DNA of 64,000 bases from Arthrobacter sp. StoSoilB20. Its GTDB lineage: Bacteria > Actinomycetota > Actinomycetes > Actinomycetales > Micrococcaceae. A program made the position numbers and the translations under genes. The stretch covers positions 3,596,001-3,660,000 of the forward strand of contig NZ_AP024651.1 in NCBI RefSeq assembly GCF_019977295.1. Reading direction: 5' to 3'. Shown here in pieces: positions 8,556 through 18,049 of this stretch; positions within the stretch are counted from its first letter, which is position 1, and every line of letters starts with the position of its first letter. The notes under the pieces were generated by a model that was given only the letters and a program-made list of their open reading frames with translations, did no database searches and had not been told where the DNA came from.

Positions 8556-9902
8556 ATGTCTTCCGCCCTCAAGCCCGCCTCAAACAGCAGAGCCGCCTCT
8601 GCGCACATTCCCGGGTCCCGGGACCTCGTGGTCGATTTCATCCGCGTGGCCTGCATGTTTGCGGTGGTTGCCGTCCATCTGCTGATGATGGGAATCAGCG
8701 TGGACTCCGCAGGCATCGGCGTCGGCAATCCGCTGACGTCCCTGAGCTGGTTCGCTCAAGGTACGTGGTTCGGCCAGGTCATGCCGCTCTTCTTCGTGGT
8801 TGGTGGCTTCGCCTCGCTCACCTCATGGCGGAGCTTACAGCGCAAGGGTGGCGACGCCGGAGACTACCTGCGGAACAGGGTGCTCCGGCTGGTTCGCCCC
8901 ACGGTTGCCCTCTATGCGTTCCTCACGGTTGCGCTGTGGAGCGCGACGGCGGCGGGCGTGCCAGGCGACCTTCTTTCGGTTATCGCCTCGGGCGCCGGAG
9001 TTCAGCTGTGGTTCCTTGCTGCCTACCTGATCTGCCAGGCAACGGTTCCCACCATGGCGAAGCTCCACGGCCTGGCACCCTACCGGACCATCGCGGCGCT
9101 GGCCGCGGGCGCCGTCGTCGTCGATGTCCTTCGCTTGGGCTTGGAGCACAACCCCTGGGGCTTCGACTCCAATCCGATCGGGCTGCTGAACATGGTGTTT
9201 GTGTGGGGACTTCTGCAGCAGTTGGGCTTCTTTTACGCGGATGGGTTCTTTGACCGCTTTGCCGGCTGGAAGCTGCTGTTGGCAGCAGTTGCTTGCTATG
9301 GGGCGTTGGTTCCGCTCACTTACTCGGGTCCCTACCCTGTGGACATGCTGACCAGCCAAAACCCGCCGATGTTCCCGCTGGTGCTGGTGGGCCTGGCGCA
9401 CGTTCTGCTGGTGAAGGCCGTGTATCCGGTGTTGCAACGCTGCGTGCAGGTGGGCTGGGTGCAGAAAGTGATGTTCGTCGTGGGCAGCCGGGCCATGACC
9501 ATCTACCTGTGGCACCTGCCGTTGATCATTGCCATGTTCGGGATCGCATTGGTTCTGCGACTGCCATTCCCCCAGCCCGCCAGCACCGAGTGGTGGCTCA
9601 GCCGGCCGCTGTTCTATGTTGCGGCGTGGGCTCTGGTGCTGCTTGTTTCCACGCCCCTGGTCAGGTTGGAGCTGGCCGGCACCGCCTTGGCTCCGGGAGC
9701 TTTGCGTCCCTCCATGTGGCGCATTGCGGTCGGAACCATCCTGGCGATCATCCCGCCCTTCGTGGTGATGCGGCAGGGCCTCGATGTCACCAATGCGACG
9801 TGGGGCATGGTCCTGTTGGTGATCGCCGTGGCTCTTGTCACCGGGAAAGTCCCCAGCCGGTCATGGAAGTCGACGCATCCTGCCGGACGCACCGAAGCCT
9901 GA
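8556..9902 (+). CDS. Membrane acyltransferase family 3 protein
   Basis: A 448-residue polytopic membrane protein of the acyltransferase-3 family, which O-acylates cell-surface sugars, lipids or antibiotics. The N-terminal motif RDLVVDFIRVACMFAVVAVH matches the conserved start of the family with its His in the first membrane helix, and about ten helices follow (for example GVQLWFLAAYLICQATV). The start ATG 8556 follows CCCAGGAGAAC. It stands alone between the small gene at 8062 and the aminopeptidase. A role in modifying the surface polymers encoded later in the window is possible but is only an inference. Confidence 0.85.
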   Translation: MSSALKPASNSRAASAHIPGSRDLVVDFIRVACMFAVVAVHLLMMGISVDSAGIGVGNPLTSLSWFAQGTWFGQVMPLFFVVGGFASLTSWRSLQRKGGDAGDYLRNRVLRLVRPTVALYAFLTVALWSATAAGVPGDLLSVIASGAGVQLWFLAAYLICQATVPTMAKLHGLAPYRTIAALAAGAVVVDVLRLGLEHNPWGFDSNPIGLLNMVFVWGLLQQLGFFYADGFFDRFAGWKLLLAAVACYGALVPLTYSGPYPVDMLTSQNPPMFPLVLVGLAHVLLVKAVYPVLQRCVQVGWVQKVMFVVGSRAMTIYLWHLPLIIAMFGIALVLRLPFPQPASTEWWLSRPLFYVAAWALVLLVSTPLVRLELAGTALAPGALRPSMWRIAVGTILAIIPPFVVMRQGLDVTNATWGMVLLVIAVALVTGKVPSRSWKSTHPAGRTEA

Positions 9903-10007
9903 GCAGCGCGAAAAAACAAGCCTTCACCAGCGCGCTCCTGCGGGGTAGATTCTGCGCTACCGCACCCGGCCACCCAATTACCGGGTCCCCACAGGGAGAT
10001 GCATGAA

Positions 10008-11549
10008 ATGCATACAAGGCAAAAACCACGCATTGAAAACCGAACCTCTGCCCTCGCGGCAGGAATGGCCACCGTCGCCATTCTTGCCGTAGCAATAACG
10101 CCGCCCGCCCTGGCTGCCAAAGGGACGGACAGCCAGGCCCTCCGCGATGCCGTCACCGCCCAGGCGATAGTTGGCCACCTCGAAGAACTCCAAGCGATTG
10201 CCGATGCCAATGGCGGCACGCGATCAGCAGGGACCACGGGGCATGTGGCTTCGGCAGAGTACATCGAGCAGCAACTGAGGGCGGCAGGCTACGTGCCGCA
10301 ACGCCAGTACTTCGAATATCTTAAGTTCAACCTGGCCAGTGAATCCTTCGCGCGGGTTACACCTACCCCACGGACGTACACCGAGGATGATTTCGCGGCA
10401 ATGTCCTACTCGGGTTTCGGTGATGTGACAGCAACGGTGACTCCAGTGGACATTAATCTCACGGGTGACCGTGCGTCTACCAGTGGATGTGAGGCTGCAG
10501 ACTTCAGCGGGTTCGTGGCAGGAAACATCGCCCTCATCCAGCGCGGAACGTGCCCCTTCAACACCAAGGCCGCGAACGCCCAGGCCGCCGGGGCCGCGGG
10601 CGTCATCATCTTTAACCAGGGCGACGCCGATGACAGGCTGTCGCGGCTGGATGGAACGCTTGGTGCTCCGACGGCCGACAACCCCGAAGTGACCGTGCCA
10701 ACAGTAGGCACAAGCTTCGCTGTGGGCGAGGAACTGGCCGGCCTCACCGGGGCCTCGGTACGGATCGTGGTTGAGGGCACTACGCAGCCGATCGAAACCT
10801 TCAACGTCCTGGCAGATACAGCCGGCCGTGCAGACCGCACGGTGGTGGTGGGAGCCCACCTCGATTCCGTGGCTGAAGGCCCCGGAATCAATGACAACGG
10901 TTCCGGGTCAGCAGCCATCCTTGAGACGGCCCTCCAGTTTGCTGCGCTCAGAATTTCCCCCGAAAACCGTGTTCGCTTTGCCTGGTGGAGCGGCGAGGAA
11001 GACGGCTTGATTGGCTCGGACTATTACGTCTCCCAGCTGAGCAAGAGTGAACTGAAAGCCCATGCCGTCAACCTCAACTTCGACATGGTGGCTTCACCCA
11101 ACCCGGTCCGGTTCGTCTACGACGGCGACGGCAAACCGCTTGGGACCGCTGGCCCCAACGGCTCGGCGGTGATCGAGAAGGTGTTCCTGGACTACTTCGC
11201 ATCCCAGGGCCTGGCAACGGAGCCTACCGAGTTTGATGGCCGGTCCGACTACTTCGGATTCATCGAAAACGGTATTCCGGCCGGAGGCCTCTTCACCGGT
11301 GCCGAAGAAATCAAGTCAGCGGAGCAGGCGGCAATCTATGGCGGCACGGCAGGGGCCGCCTACGACCCCTGCTACCACCAGGCATGCGATGACATCACCA
11401 ACCTCGACACCGCGGTGTTGGAGCAGATGGCCGACGCTATTGCCCACTCCACGCTGGTCTTCGCGCAAACCCAATCCGCGGTGAACGGCACCGCTAAGGG
11501 CACGGGCAACCTGAAGCTCGAGTTCAAGGGCAACCAGGCAGTCCGCTAG
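10008..11549 (+). CDS. Secreted M28 aminopeptidase with PA domain
   Basis: A 513-residue secreted zinc aminopeptidase (M28, aminopeptidase Y/S type). A signal peptide spans about residues 1-38 and ends ALAAKG. A PA domain follows (GNIALIQRGTCPFNTKAANA). The catalytic domain shows GAHLDSV (metal His), NDNGSGSAA (bridging Asp), WWSGEEDGLIGS (catalytic and metal Glu), NLNFDMV (metal Asp) and CYHQACDDI (metal His). I use ATG 10008, ten bases after AGGGAG; ATG 9999 is too close to that site. It should release N-terminal amino acids outside the cell. A bidirectional hairpin lies after the stop. Confidence 0.93.
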   Translation: MHTRQKPRIENRTSALAAGMATVAILAVAITPPALAAKGTDSQALRDAVTAQAIVGHLEELQAIADANGGTRSAGTTGHVASAEYIEQQLRAAGYVPQRQYFEYLKFNLASESFARVTPTPRTYTEDDFAAMSYSGFGDVTATVTPVDINLTGDRASTSGCEAADFSGFVAGNIALIQRGTCPFNTKAANAQAAGAAGVIIFNQGDADDRLSRLDGTLGAPTADNPEVTVPTVGTSFAVGEELAGLTGASVRIVVEGTTQPIETFNVLADTAGRADRTVVVGAHLDSVAEGPGINDNGSGSAAILETALQFAALRISPENRVRFAWWSGEEDGLIGSDYYVSQLSKSELKAHAVNLNFDMVASPNPVRFVYDGDGKPLGTAGPNGSAVIEKVFLDYFASQGLATEPTEFDGRSDYFGFIENGIPAGGLFTGAEEIKSAEQAAIYGGTAGAAYDPCYHQACDDITNLDTAVLEQMADAIAHSTLVFAQTQSAVNGTAKGTGNLKLEFKGNQAVR

Positions 11550-11571
11550 TCGCTCTGGATCGATACGACAA

Positions 11572-11609
11572 CGGCCGCGGCGCAGCCCTACGGGGTTGCG
11601 CTGCGGCCG
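11572..11609. terminator. Bidirectional hairpin terminator
   Basis: CGGCCGC...GCGGCCG arms with inner GCGCA/TGCGC pairing form a long stem between the convergent aminopeptidase and hydrolase genes. A short T-rich stretch follows on the plus side. Confidence 0.7.
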
Positions 11610-11637
11610 ATTGCTGTTCGTGCTTTTCGGGAAAGAC

Positions 11638-12573
11638 CTAAGCTTCAGTAGCGGCCTTGGGTGGAGCGGTATCCAACACTCGACGCTTGACGTCCTGACG
11701 AGTCGTTTGGGTCTGGAAGCCTGCAGCAGCAAGGCCAGCCCGCCAGTCTCCGTGGCAGGTCGACAACTCTTCGAAGACGGCCCTGATGAGTTCTTTGGGC
11801 GGGGGGATGTGTCCATCTCCAGTCTCAGGCCCCCACCGGTCCATCAGCATGAAAAGATTTTCGGAGTCACCAACCACATCAACAAACGGCAGTTGGTGTT
11901 TCTGGATATGGAACCAATCCTTGGCGTTCTGGATTAGGCCCACGGTGTGGCTGAAGCCGGCAGAGTACGCCGGAATCAGGTTATGAGCCACGCTGGCCGG
12001 CAACTCGGACATATCCTGGCCGTCCATCTCCCAGGCATACTTCATGTAGCGCTCCACCGCGCCCGGGTAAAAGCGGGAAATGGATGTCTGCGGATTGACG
12101 GCGAGCGCCAGCGATGTGGGAAAGAACCTCGACAAGGCCAGGCTGGCATAACCACCTGCGGAACTGCCGAAGAACACCAGGTTGTACCCGCCAGTGTCTC
12201 TTACAACGCGCCGCACAACATCGGCCAACGTCTCCTGTAGGTCCGGCTGCTCCTTTGAGCCCGCGTACCAACCCAGATTGAAGTCAGCGGATTTACGCAA
12301 GCTGGGGTCTGAGATGAAGATGCGGTTGACGGGTAGGCCGGCCGTAACTCCTTGTCCCAGGAACCACGGGAGTCGGACGTCTTTTTCTGCCGCTCCGTGA
12401 AAACACACCAAGGTGGTATCGGAGTCGGCAGGGATGTTCAGGATCTCAAGCGGCAAGCCCTGGTGCTGGATCTCAATCTGCCCTGCTGGAACCTCGTCAG
12501 CGGAAAGGAAAGTCTGGAGGTCCGGGAAGCTGGCGGGTGTCGGAGTTTGGACAACTGGGTTTTCTGGCACCAC
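11638..12573 (-). CDS. Alpha/beta-hydrolase-fold protein
   Basis: A 311-residue protein with an alpha/beta hydrolase signature: TTLVCFHGAAEKD as the oxyanion-side strand and FFGSSAGGYASLALSRFF as a nucleophile elbow with Ser in GSSAGG. The C-terminal acidic and His residues are less clear (VDVVGDSENLF and CHGDWRAG). There is no signal peptide. The layout resembles the acyltransfer- and capsule-associated hydrolases, including the central part of the protein at 46216 in this window. The GTG 12573 start lacks a clear ribosome site. Substrate is not known. Confidence 0.65.
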   Translation of the reverse strand: MVPENPVVQTPTPASFPDLQTFLSADEVPAGQIEIQHQGLPLEILNIPADSDTTLVCFHGAAEKDVRLPWFLGQGVTAGLPVNRIFISDPSLRKSADFNLGWYAGSKEQPDLQETLADVVRRVVRDTGGYNLVFFGSSAGGYASLALSRFFPTSLALAVNPQTSISRFYPGAVERYMKYAWEMDGQDMSELPASVAHNLIPAYSAGFSHTVGLIQNAKDWFHIQKHQLPFVDVVGDSENLFMLMDRWGPETGDGHIPPPKELIRAVFEELSTCHGDWRAGLAAAGFQTQTTRQDVKRRVLDTAPPKAATEA

Positions 12574-12629
12574 GGTAGTCTAGCCGCGACGGCCAAGGAC
12601 CCCGGAATTCCGTCCCCCCTCCAAGCCTG

Positions 12630-13856
12630 TCAGTAGTTCCGCCGGTGCTTCAACCTTGGAATTGCGACGGCGAACACCACTGCCGCTGCGAAGCCCAGGA
12701 CGCCTGTTGCCCAGATCCCTGCTGACAGCGAAATGGCGGCCGTCAGCCCGGAGAGCAGCACCGGTCCCCCAGTCGCACCCGAGTCGGCGATGAAGCGCCA
12801 TATTCCCAGGAAGTGGCTCCGCCCGTTGTCCGGGGAGAAGTCGGCGCCCAGGGTCATAATGAGTCCGGAACTGATGCCGTTGCCGAACCCGATCAACAGC
12901 GCAACCAGCAGCAATGGCACAAACCCTGCGGTGAAGGGAATCAGGATCAGGGCCGAGCCCATAATCAGCGTGGATGGGATGGCCACCCACTGCCTGCCCT
13001 TCCTGTCCATGAGCTTCCCGGCTGGATAGAACACCAGCATGTCGATCGCACCGGATAGTCCGAACAGCAGTGAAGCGTGGGTCGCATCGAGCCCCAAATG
13101 ATCCGCCCACAACGGGATGACCACCTGCCGCGAGGCCCGCAGGGCGCTCAGCAACAGGATCCCGAATCCCACGGAAAGGAACACGCCCGCATGGGAAACC
13201 GCGACGCTCCGCAACGTGGACGCTGGAGGCCGGGGGCCGCCGTCGGACGCTCCGGGAGACACCAGGTCCGGGATGGTGAGCGACAAAGCCGCGGCCGCCA
13301 TCATGCCCGCAAAGCCCACCCAGTAGGCGCCGCTGATCCCTGCGAACTGCATAACGCCGGCACCAACAAAGGGTCCAATGAAGATGCCGATCCTGGTCAC
13401 GCCTCCAAGGGTGGAGAGCGCACGGGCTCGGTAGAGAACCGGAACCGCCTCTGTGAGGAACTTCTGCCGCGCCAGATTGAAGACGCTGGCCGACATTCCC
13501 ACGAGGGTCATGGAGACTGCCAACAGCCACAGGCCGTCGTCAATCTGCGGTGCGAACGCTGCGGCACCCAGCGCGATGGCACCCAAAGCTCCGGCGCCAA
13601 CGATCGACCATCGTTCGCCGAACTTCTCCGTGATGATCGAGGCCGGAATGTTGAAAATCCAGGAACCCAGCCCGATCAGGGTCACGATCAAGGCCGAGAC
13701 TGCGACGGAAGCCCCAAGGTCACGGGCCGAAAGGGCAATAACGGGCAAGACCGCCCCTTCACCAATGCAGAAAAGCAGCGCGGGCCCAAAGGCCGGCAAG
13801 GCAACACTGCGTAGGCTGAACGTTGGGGTCGTCTGGGTCTTGGTCATCCCTTTCAT
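12630..13856 (-). CDS. MFS transporter
   Basis: A 408-residue transporter of the major facilitator superfamily with about twelve membrane helices. The loop between helices 2 and 3 carries the motif-A-like IITEKFGERWSIVG, repeated in the second half as AGKLMDRKGRQWVAI, which confirms the two-fold MFS architecture. Two start codons are possible, ATG 13856 and ATG 13847; neither has well-spaced purine-rich upstream sequence. It lies 56 bases upstream of the alpha/beta hydrolase gene in the same direction. The substrate cannot be deduced; drug or metabolite efflux is typical for this length. Confidence 0.88.
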   Translation of the reverse strand: MKGMTKTQTTPTFSLRSVALPAFGPALLFCIGEGAVLPVIALSARDLGASVAVSALIVTLIGLGSWIFNIPASIITEKFGERWSIVGAGALGAIALGAAAFAPQIDDGLWLLAVSMTLVGMSASVFNLARQKFLTEAVPVLYRARALSTLGGVTRIGIFIGPFVGAGVMQFAGISGAYWVGFAGMMAAAALSLTIPDLVSPGASDGGPRPPASTLRSVAVSHAGVFLSVGFGILLLSALRASRQVVIPLWADHLGLDATHASLLFGLSGAIDMLVFYPAGKLMDRKGRQWVAIPSTLIMGSALILIPFTAGFVPLLLVALLIGFGNGISSGLIMTLGADFSPDNGRSHFLGIWRFIADSGATGGPVLLSGLTAAISLSAGIWATGVLGFAAAVVFAVAIPRLKHRRNY

Positions 13857-13929
13857 CCTAGGACTGCCGTAACTGCAGTCGGGCCCAGCATTACGTTCCT
13901 CAATGCGTACCCGGCCGGCAGTGCGGCCC

Positions 13930-13970
13930 GCAGTTGTTGCGGCTCCGGGAGTCGGAGCCGCAACAACTGC
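13930..13970. terminator. Strong hairpin, 17-bp perfect stem
   Basis: GCAGTTGTTGCGGCTCC pairs perfectly with GGAGCCGCAACAACTGC across a seven-base loop. It lies 28 bases beyond the stop of the chaplin-like gene and just upstream of the MFS gene, so it should isolate the two units. Confidence 0.85.
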
Positions 13971-13997
13971 TTACGAAGTGGAATCACCTGCCCCGGG

Positions 13998-15593
13998 TTA
14001 CCGCAGGCTGGCTGCCTTCCGGCGTCCACCTGCTGCCAACACGAGCCCCATCAGGAGCATGGCTCCTGCCCACAGAACAAACGTTCCGTTTACTCCGGTA
14101 GCCGCCAGTGCTGTGGAACTTCCGACGGCGGTGGAGACTGCCGCGGGCATCGCACCCTGGGTGGAACCAGCGGCGACAATTGTGGCTGCTTGGGTGCCGA
14201 CACCCGCCGTAACGATCCCGGGGTTACCACCGGGGACGAGGCCACTGGCAGGCGGGTTCACTGCAGGAGGGCTAACAACCGACGGGGTCACAACCGGCGG
14301 GTTCACTGCAGGAGGAGCAACAACGGGAGGGGTCACAACCGGAGGCGCAACAACCGGAGGGGTCACAACCGGAGGATTCACTGTGCCGGTCGAGCCACCA
14401 CCGACACCCACCGCGGTGGACCCTACGGTGATCGGTGCGCTAATCGGAACGATAACCTGGGTACCGGAGAGAATTCCGCCGTTGCCGGTGGTTGTGCTGC
14501 CACCGGTCGTACCGGCAGGAGCACTACCACCACTGGTGCCAGCGTTCGTGGCCGACGAATCACCAAGCACACTGGCAGACGTGGAACCCAGGTTCACCGG
14601 AGCAGTAACCGGGGCAACCACCTGCGTACCGGAGAGAATTCCGCCGTTGCCGGAGGTTGTGCTGCCACCGGTCGTACCGGCAGGAGCACTACCACCACTG
14701 GTGCCGGTGCTCGTGGCCGACGAATCACCCAGCACACCGGCAGCCGTGGACCCCAAGTTCACCGGAGCAGTAATCGGGGCAACCACCTGCGTCCCCGAAG
14801 CAACCCCATCCGAACCACTTGTCGATGCACCCGAAGAAGATCCAGCGGGAACAGCGGGAGCGGCAGCGGCAGAAGAACCGGAGGCAGCTGCAGAATCGCC
14901 AGCTATTCCCACGGCAGTGGCTCCGATGTTAACAGGGACCGATATCGGAGCCACTACCTGAGCGCCGGATGCAATTGACTCTCCCCCCGACGTGGTTGCC
15001 TGCGCCGGCGCTTGAGCCGGTGCAGGAGCTGGTGCTGGATTTGATGCCGCTGGGACAGTGCCGGCTGATGAATCCCCCAGAACACCGGCAGACGTAGACC
15101 CAACCGTGACAGGCACCGTTACCGGCGCCACCACTTGGGTTCCCGAAGCGATGCCGCCGGAACCACTTGTCCCGGCGGCCGGCGTCGAACCTGTTGCCGC
15201 TGCCGGCGCGGCAGGTGTGGCTGAGCTCGTCGCAGTGGAGCCCCCCAGCAGACCCACTGACGACGAGCCCAGGCTTATGGGCACCGTGACCGGGGCAATG
15301 ACTTGCGTCCCGGAGCCGATGCTGTTGGAGCCATTGGTAGTAGCGGAAGGCGCCTTGCCCGAACCTCCTGCAGTTCCCGGCGTGGACGCCGTAGCTGCTG
15401 AATCCCCCAACAGTCCCAGAGAGGTGGCGCCAGTGGTGATCGGCGCTGTAACCGGCGCTATGACTTGTGTACCGGAAAGGAGTCCATCTTTCCCGGAGGT
15501 GGTGTCCGCAGCATTGGCCGCGGTTGCGCTGAGGACAATCATGCCCCCGGCAAAGCACGTGCCGAGGAGGCACTTGCGTAGGGTCGTATTCAT
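13998..15593 (-). CDS. Chaplin-like repeat surface protein with LAxTG sorting signal
   Basis: A 531-residue secreted repeat protein. A signal peptide (CLLGTCFAGGMIVLSATAANAAD) is followed by seven repeats of about 55-65 residues. Each has a conserved core of the form SGTQVVAPVTAPVNLGS plus xAGVLGDSSA, separated by Ala/Ser/Thr/Gly linkers. This core aligns by eye with the chaplin core (GNVVQVPVHVPVNVCGNSV) but lacks its Cys. A Pro/Val stalk (PPVVTPPVVAPP) follows, then LAATG at about 496-500, a membrane helix and an RRK tail, the arrangement of class E sortase substrates. Long chaplins of Streptomyces have the same LAxTG anchoring. Start ATG 15593 is behind AGGAGAAG. No sortase is in the window. 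It is expected on the cell wall, possibly altering surface hydrophobicity. Confidence 0.8.
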   Translation of the reverse strand: MNTTLRKCLLGTCFAGGMIVLSATAANAADTTSGKDGLLSGTQVIAPVTAPITTGATSLGLLGDSAATASTPGTAGGSGKAPSATTNGSNSIGSGTQVIAPVTVPISLGSSSVGLLGGSTATSSATPAAPAAATGSTPAAGTSGSGGIASGTQVVAPVTVPVTVGSTSAGVLGDSSAGTVPAASNPAPAPAPAQAPAQATTSGGESIASGAQVVAPISVPVNIGATAVGIAGDSAAASGSSAAAAPAVPAGSSSGASTSGSDGVASGTQVVAPITAPVNLGSTAAGVLGDSSATSTGTSGGSAPAGTTGGSTTSGNGGILSGTQVVAPVTAPVNLGSTSASVLGDSSATNAGTSGGSAPAGTTGGSTTTGNGGILSGTQVIVPISAPITVGSTAVGVGGGSTGTVNPPVVTPPVVAPPVVTPPVVAPPAVNPPVVTPSVVSPPAVNPPASGLVPGGNPGIVTAGVGTQAATIVAAGSTQGAMPAAVSTAVGSSTALAATGVNGTFVLWAGAMLLMGLVLAAGGRRKAASLR

Positions 15594-15690
15594 TGTGATC
15601 TTCTCCTGAAGGTCTTGTTCCCGAAGGCGTCCGTTGACGGATCGCCCGAATTGCCGTCGGCTGCGTGCTGTTGCGCAGCGGGCTGGGGAA

Positions 15691-16908
15691 CTAGTCAGGA
15701 GAGGAGCCGGGATCAAATGAAACCGGCTTTGGATGCTGTTCATCGCTGACCCCAAGAAGGCCGGCGAGGGAATCTGCTGGGATGATCAATGCGCCATGAA
15801 GGAAGGCAGCCGCGGGGCTGGGCGGACCATTTTGGGAGTTGCCGGACCCCGCTCCTGCGAGGGCGGCGGGCACTGCTCCGGGGCCGGCCGGCAAGCCTAC
15901 GGGGGCTGCAGGCTCCTGGGTCGAACGGACTTCGACGGCATGTTCCTGGCCCGCAGAACCCAACGTGCGGGAAATGGACTGCGTCGGTGCCAGCGTGCTG
16001 GCTGAACCCAAAGCGCTGATTCGAGCAGCGGGTTCAGTTCCCGCAGCTGCACGCTCGTCGACAACGCTTTCGAGCGCTGCCGGTACGTGCGGGGAACCGA
16101 CTACGGCAGAATCCGGAAGGACGCCTTCGCCTGGCGCCGCGTCTCCCGAGGGTGCTGCCGGCGGCACAGTGACGGTGTCCCCGGGCAAAGGTGGAAGGGC
16201 CGGCACAGTCGGCGAAATGACGGAGCCGGCCGGGGGAAGCCCTTGGTCAACCACATCGTCCACTACGTCGATGATGGGCTGAACGATGGGTTTGGTGATG
16301 TCGGTGACGGGTTCCAGGGCAACAGTTTCCAGTGCTTCGTTGACCGGCGGAACAACTGCAGAGACTGCCTGGTCCACGGTTCCGGTCACTGGCACCAGGG
16401 CGGTATCCACAACGCTTCCGACGGTCTGCCCTGGAACCACCCGGTTGACTGCCGGCACGGCTCCGACGATTTCGTCTACAGCCCCTCCCACGCGCTCCAC
16501 GGTTGGCGTTACGGCTGGAACAGGAACGGGAACCGGCTGTGAAGCCACCACTGCCTTAAGTGGCGAAGGCAGCGGTACGTCCGGGATCGGAACACTGATG
16601 GCGGACGCCGTCGCTTGGGCAACAGTTGCTTGTTGAACAGACCCGACGGCGTCCGTAGCCACTACTGTGGCAGCACCCACCGTCTTGGTCGTTTTGGTGA
16701 TGGTGCTGCTCATAGTATCGGTCGTTGAGGATAGAGCGGACGACGTGGAGGACGTTATCCCGCCAAGAAGTGAGTGGTTATCCGCGGCCCCAGAGTCAGC
16801 GCTGGCACCTGTTGCGGAGAGTGTCATCCAGAGTGCCGTTCCGGCTCCAGCGATCATGACTGAGCGGAGAATGGTGGTAGCACGCGGGAATACGCGTGTG
16901 CCCTTCAT
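15691..16908 (-). CDS. Secreted Pro/Val/Ala-rich hypothetical protein
   Basis: A 405-residue secreted protein of unknown function. A signal peptide is seen (TTILRSVMIAGAGTALWMTLSATGASAD). The mature part has a Ser/Thr-rich stretch (TSSTSSALSSTTDTMSSTI), Val/Pro repeats of the type PVPVPVPAVTPTV, and a conserved-looking C-terminal patch (AAFLHGALIIPADSLAGLLG). No membrane anchor or sorting motif follows. It starts at ATG 16908 with GGGGGTGTCGAG upstream. The chaplin-like gene begins 97 bases downstream on the same strand, so the two are probably co-transcribed and may act together at the cell surface. Confidence 0.72.
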   Translation of the reverse strand: MKGTRVFPRATTILRSVMIAGAGTALWMTLSATGASADSGAADNHSLLGGITSSTSSALSSTTDTMSSTITKTTKTVGAATVVATDAVGSVQQATVAQATASAISVPIPDVPLPSPLKAVVASQPVPVPVPAVTPTVERVGGAVDEIVGAVPAVNRVVPGQTVGSVVDTALVPVTGTVDQAVSAVVPPVNEALETVALEPVTDITKPIVQPIIDVVDDVVDQGLPPAGSVISPTVPALPPLPGDTVTVPPAAPSGDAAPGEGVLPDSAVVGSPHVPAALESVVDERAAAGTEPAARISALGSASTLAPTQSISRTLGSAGQEHAVEVRSTQEPAAPVGLPAGPGAVPAALAGAGSGNSQNGPPSPAAAFLHGALIIPADSLAGLLGVSDEQHPKPVSFDPGSSPD

Positions 16909-17020
16909 CTCGACACCCCCAGGTAGTCGCGAACCGAATGGTCGCCTTCATCCTAGGACGGGAGTCACCGAATAGTCCATGGCCGGGAGTAAACAAGTGA
17001 CAAATTTGTAAGGAACCTTG

Positions 17021-17893
17021 CTACGAAGGATATGAACCTGTTTTGCCTGGTCCAAAGTCGGGGGCAGCCAGCGATGCCCGTCCCTGGGCGTTGGTTTCCT
17101 GAAGCCTCTTGATGAACCATCGCGACTGTTCAGGACCATAGGGCAGGACTGGGATGGCTTTGGTTGCGTCCGATGGCATGTCCCGAATGGACTGAGTGGC
17201 TTGGCGGACAGCCGTGCTCATGGTGTCTGCCATGGTCTTGACGAACTCGTCGCTGGCGGGCTTGCCGTGACCCGGGACCAGGAACTCGTAGCGGTGGCGG
17301 AGGGCCGAGATGTGGCGCAAGGCGTCTGCCCACTCTTCAGGGTATGAGTCCTCGAACGACGGATGCGCCCCCTGCTCCACCAAGTCGCCCACGTAAAGAG
17401 TGGTGCTGGTACCGACCAGGAGGTCGCCGTCGGTGTGGGCCCTGCCCAGGTAGAAGAGCGTGGCGGTGATCCCGCCAAGGTCCACCAGTACAGGCTGGTC
17501 GTGCACCAGGGCGTTGGGAACAACGACGTCGACGGCGTCACCCTCCCCCGCTGCCATCTCGGGTTCGTTGGTGGCTACGAAACGCCGCTGGTTGTCGGCG
17601 TCTTTCTCGATAGTCGCCGCACAGTTGGCGTGTGCCCAAAACTCGGTGACGCCGTCGTCCGCGAAAACGGCGTTGCCGAAGAAGTGGTCGTAATGGGCGT
17701 GGGTGTTCACAACCACCAGCGGCAACTGCGTCTTTTCGCGGACTGCTGCGAGAATCTCCCTGCCTTGGCGAGGGCCGCAGCCGGTGTCAATGACCATGGC
17801 AAGTTCAGAGCCCACCACGAGGCCGGTGTTCAGTAAAGACCCCTCGGTTTCCAGGACGTAGTTGTTGGGACCGAGTTCTAGCCAAGCTGACAA
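17021..17893 (-). CDS. MBL-fold metallo-hydrolase
   Basis: A 290-residue metallo-beta-lactamase-fold hydrolase. The zinc motif reads NTHAHYDHFFGN near residue 65, and FYLGRAHTDGDLLV and VPGHGKPAS supply the downstream metal His and Asp residues. There is no signal peptide, so it is probably cytoplasmic. The start is TTG 17893, six bases after CGGAGA; upstream sequence has no in-frame family similarity. Family members hydrolyse thioesters, lactones, cyclic phosphodiesters and other esters, and nothing here narrows the substrate. Confidence 0.88.
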   Translation of the reverse strand: MSAWLELGPNNYVLETEGSLLNTGLVVGSELAMVIDTGCGPRQGREILAAVREKTQLPLVVVNTHAHYDHFFGNAVFADDGVTEFWAHANCAATIEKDADNQRRFVATNEPEMAAGEGDAVDVVVPNALVHDQPVLVDLGGITATLFYLGRAHTDGDLLVGTSTTLYVGDLVEQGAHPSFEDSYPEEWADALRHISALRHRYEFLVPGHGKPASDEFVKTMADTMSTAVRQATQSIRDMPSDATKAIPVLPYGPEQSRWFIKRLQETNAQGRASLAAPDFGPGKTGSYPS

Positions 17894-17998
17894 TTGATTC
17901 TCCGTTTACAGTGCAATCCGGCGATGTTCAGGCCTCTACTCTACCCACGGAAAGCTGGGAGGGAGCGGAACATAGGACGGAATCGCAGGCAGGTACCT

Positions 17999-18049
17999 GT
18001 TCAAAATTTCTCACTGTTCAATGCCATTGAACGAGTTAGAATATTGAAC
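17999..18049. promoter_or_regulatory. Nested symmetrical four-half-site operator
   Basis: An inner palindrome GTTCAATGCCATTGAAC (18016-18032) is framed by an outer pair, GTTCAAA at 17999-18005 and ATTGAAC at 18043-18049. Both pairs are centred on 18024, with ten bases between each outer and inner half-site. The block abuts the start codon of the AbiEi-like gene, which fits cooperative autoregulation. Confidence 0.75.
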
